NCBI GenBank assembly: GCA_964463985.1
Contig: CAYXEK010000002.1
Coordinates: 1-64,000 of the forward strand
Origin: JAXGPF01 sp964463985
GTDB taxonomy: Bacteria; Verrucomicrobiota; Kiritimatiellia; JAAZAB01
Length of the DNA stretch: 64,000 bases
Direction of reading: 5' to 3'
The translations under genes and the position numbers were made by a program. The notes under the pieces are model-generated. The model had not been told where the DNA came from, searched no databases, and saw only the letters and a program-made list of their open reading frames with translations. This document shows, one piece after another, positions 62,147 through 64,000 of this stretch (position 1 is its first letter; every line of letters begins with the position of its first letter).

Positions 62147-64000
62147 ATGCGTCAAATCTTCCGGTTACTGCCGTTTTTTTGTTTGCCGGCATCTTTCGCT
62201 TGGAATGGCGGGGTTGATAAGCCAGGCACGGCGATGATGGTGCGGGACGGTCAACCGGCCGCCGTCATAGTGACTCCTGCCGGCCAAAGCCGCGCGGAAC
62301 AATACGCGGCGGCGGAACTGCAAAAATACCTTGAAAAGATATCCGGGGCGCGGCTGGAGATCGTGCCGGAAAACCAGGTCAAGGCGGAAAAGGGGCTGGG
62401 GCCGGAGAGTTCCCGGATATTCATCGGCAGGTGCAGGGAATCCGCGCCGTTGTATAACATGCTGCGCCGGAAGGACGCCGATGCCTTCGCGGTGAAAGTC
62501 GAGCGGCAGCAGATCGGGGAAATGGTGCGTCCGGGGCAATGGGACGACCGGCCGGGAAACTGGCATGACGTGTTCCTGGTCGGCGCGAGCGGGCGGGGCA
62601 CGGTTTACGCCGTGTATGACTTCCTGGAGCGCGACCTGGGCTGCCGCTGGCTGGCGCCGGGCGAAGTTTGGGAGGAGATCCCGCAGACCAACACGGTCGC
62701 GGCCGCAACCGGCGCGCGGATGGAAGAACCGGTGATGAAGTACCGGCAGGACAACTCCCTGGACCACTCCGACTGGGGGCTGAAACAGAAAGCCAATATC
62801 TGCCGGCGCATCGCCTGGCCGTTTGCCTGGATGGACCGGCGGTATCGCGAGGTCGAACCGCTGCCGGTTGAATTGCGCGGCTGGGAAGGCGTGCATGACG
62901 CCCCGCGGATCGCCTGGGGCGTGAGCGCGGAAAACCCGGAATGGTTCGCGGCGGACCAGGCCGGCGCGCGATACGTCGGCTACGAGCATGAAAAGATCAA
63001 GGGCCAAATATGCTTCAGCAACCCGGAAGTGCGGGATTTGCTGGCGGATCGGCTTTCGCAGCTCCTGCGCGAGCGTCCGGAGCTGGATTTTGTCGAAGTC
63101 GGGTGCGAGGACGGCCTGCCGCGCAATTATTGCCATTGTGGAAAGTGCCTGGATTGGGATGCAATTAACGCGGTGGAACGGGGCAAGCGCGGGATGCACA
63201 CCCACCGCTGGCTGGCGCTGGTGAATGCGGTGGCGAAACAACTGGCGGAAAGCGATCCGGCGAAAAAACTCGTCGCCGCGGCTTACGCCACCTACCAGGA
63301 GCCGCCGGACCCGGAAGTGATTAAGCCCGATCCCAATGTCATCATCATGTATTGGTCCTGGTACGGTTGCCGCGTGCATGGTTACGATCACGCCGGCGAA
63401 TCCTCGTTGCACACCATGCCGCGGAAATGGATTGAAGCCTGGAGCGGCATTACGCCGGGGGGCATGATCATGTCGGAATACGTATCGCGCAGCAGCATGG
63501 ACGGCATGGTGGGCGCCAATCCGGCGCGGTTCATCAACGACATGCGCTACCTGCAACGGCATGGATTTGCGGGTTATAATGCCTTTGATTCGCCGATCCC
63601 CTGGGGCATTCAAACCGTCAATCGTTATGCCATCGCCAAAGCCATGTGGAATCCGGGCGTTGACCCGGAAACGCTGATCAGGGATTTTTGCGATCATGCT
63701 TTTCACGCGGCATCCGGCCACATGCAGCAGTTCATCAATACCATCGAAAATGCCATGCAAACAGCCGCATGCCAGCATTGTTACGCCACCAGCTGGATGA
63801 CTCCCGCAACCATGCAAGCGGCGCGGCGGCGCCTGGATGCCGCGCATGCGGCAGCGGAAGGCGATCCGGCGGTTGCGCCGCGGTTGCGCGAATACGAATG
63901 GCATTTCCGCTATTCGGAAATGGCGGGACCCGCTTACAACCTGGGGCTGCAAGCCATGGCAACCCGCAAAACTGATTTAAATCCGGAAATATTGCGGAAA
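62147..64000 (+). CDS. Secreted DUF4838 family protein (3' end outside window)
   Basis: The reading frame begins at an ATG at 62147, three bases after the previous stop, and is open to the right edge (618 residues visible). MRQIFRLLPFFCLPASFAWN is a signal peptide unlike that of its neighbour. From residue 49 on it is identical to the upstream protein for over 310 residues. It then diverges, for example YWSWYGCRVHGYDHAGESSL against YWSWANCRVHGYEHLREDEN. The C-terminal part reads IMSEYVSRSSMDGMVGANPA and ATSWMTPATMQAARRRLDAA. Both likely work on the same kind of glycan, with differences in the second half of the site. Confidence 0.87.
   Translation, partial: MRQIFRLLPFFCLPASFAWNGGVDKPGTAMMVRDGQPAAVIVTPAGQSRAEQYAAAELQKYLEKISGARLEIVPENQVKAEKGLGPESSRIFIGRCRESAPLYNMLRRKDADAFAVKVERQQIGEMVRPGQWDDRPGNWHDVFLVGASGRGTVYAVYDFLERDLGCRWLAPGEVWEEIPQTNTVAAATGARMEEPVMKYRQDNSLDHSDWGLKQKANICRRIAWPFAWMDRRYREVEPLPVELRGWEGVHDAPRIAWGVSAENPEWFAADQAGARYVGYEHEKIKGQICFSNPEVRDLLADRLSQLLRERPELDFVEVGCEDGLPRNYCHCGKCLDWDAINAVERGKRGMHTHRWLALVNAVAKQLAESDPAKKLVAAAYATYQEPPDPEVIKPDPNVIIMYWSWYGCRVHGYDHAGESSLHTMPRKWIEAWSGITPGGMIMSEYVSRSSMDGMVGANPARFINDMRYLQRHGFAGYNAFDSPIPWGIQTVNRYAIAKAMWNPGVDPETLIRDFCDHAFHAASGHMQQFINTIENAMQTAACQHCYATSWMTPATMQAARRRLDAAHAAAEGDPAVAPRLREYEWHFRYSEMAGPAYNLGLQAMATRKTDLNPEILRK
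62291..63225. repeat. 935-bp block identical to 60254-61188 (copy 2)
   Basis: The first flanking differences are at 62290 and 63226. Identity covers the N-terminal domain and first part of DUF4838. Confidence 0.9.

Noticed and set aside
62165..63952. Long minus-strand open frames opposite the DUF4838 genes (595 and 652 codons)
   Set aside because: They mirror the GC-rich codon pattern of the plus-strand genes, have low-complexity His/Arg/Pro-rich translations and no domain.

Overview
The window looks like chromosomal DNA from a GC-rich, carbohydrate-degrading bacterium of the PVC group, most like Lentisphaerota or Kiritimatiellota. This is an inference from gene content: three DUF4838 proteins plus one fragment, three surface beta-helix proteins ending in a 'choice-of-anchor Q'-like tail, two sulfatases, several unassigned glycoside-hydrolase-like proteins, many amidohydrolase-2 proteins, and a decayed FN3/'PGDYDG' surface protein. 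No ribosomal or other marker gene is present to fix the taxonomy.

Region 1 (1-5139) holds a secreted protein with a CBM9-like fold (cut by the left edge) and a TIM-barrel hydrolase-like protein, divergent from an AraC regulator. Region 2 (5140-8784) is a scrap heap: a C-terminal DUF4838 fragment, a helicase-like tail, an intact Fic protein, a frameshifted methylase tail, and a REP-type (RAYT) transposase element that cuts off the methylase remnant and supplies the last codons and stop of the next DUF4838 gene. Region 3 (8769-17832) has DUF4838, an M55 D-aminopeptidase, a secreted AMMECR1-domain protein, a GH4 enzyme, a rhomboid protease and the indolepyruvate:ferredoxin oxidoreductase pair iorAB. 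Region 4 (18056-24639) has DUF6508, a BsuBI/PstI-type restriction-modification system, a tandem metallo-beta-lactamase-fold protein, tRNA-Gly(TCC), a decayed surface protein and a DUF3127 protein.

Region 5 (24720-50279) is about 25.5 kb of tightly packed genes, all on the minus strand: LacI regulator, six amidohydrolase-2 modules in five proteins (two modules look catalytically dead), two DegT-type aminotransferases, two C45 acyltransferase/hydrolases, Gfo/Idh dehydrogenase, NodB-like deacetylase, beta-propeller, large hydrolase-like proteins and secreted beta-helix proteins. Region 6 (50450-64000) diverges from it on the plus strand: GntR-type regulator with a sugar-binding domain, two sulfatases, a GH106-like glycosidase, a beta-helix protein, a secreted HEAT protein and two DUF4838 genes, the second cut by the right edge. 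A perfect 16-bp palindrome lies in the divergent promoter between regions 5 and 6.

I read regions 5 and 6 as one large catabolic locus for a sulfated, amino- or acyl-substituted carbohydrate, possibly with carboxylated or aromatic side groups. The substrate is unknown. No TonB, SusCD or dedicated transporter gene is visible, so this is not a classical polysaccharide utilisation locus. Long perfectly identical stretches inside otherwise divergent paralogues show recent duplication or gene conversion.
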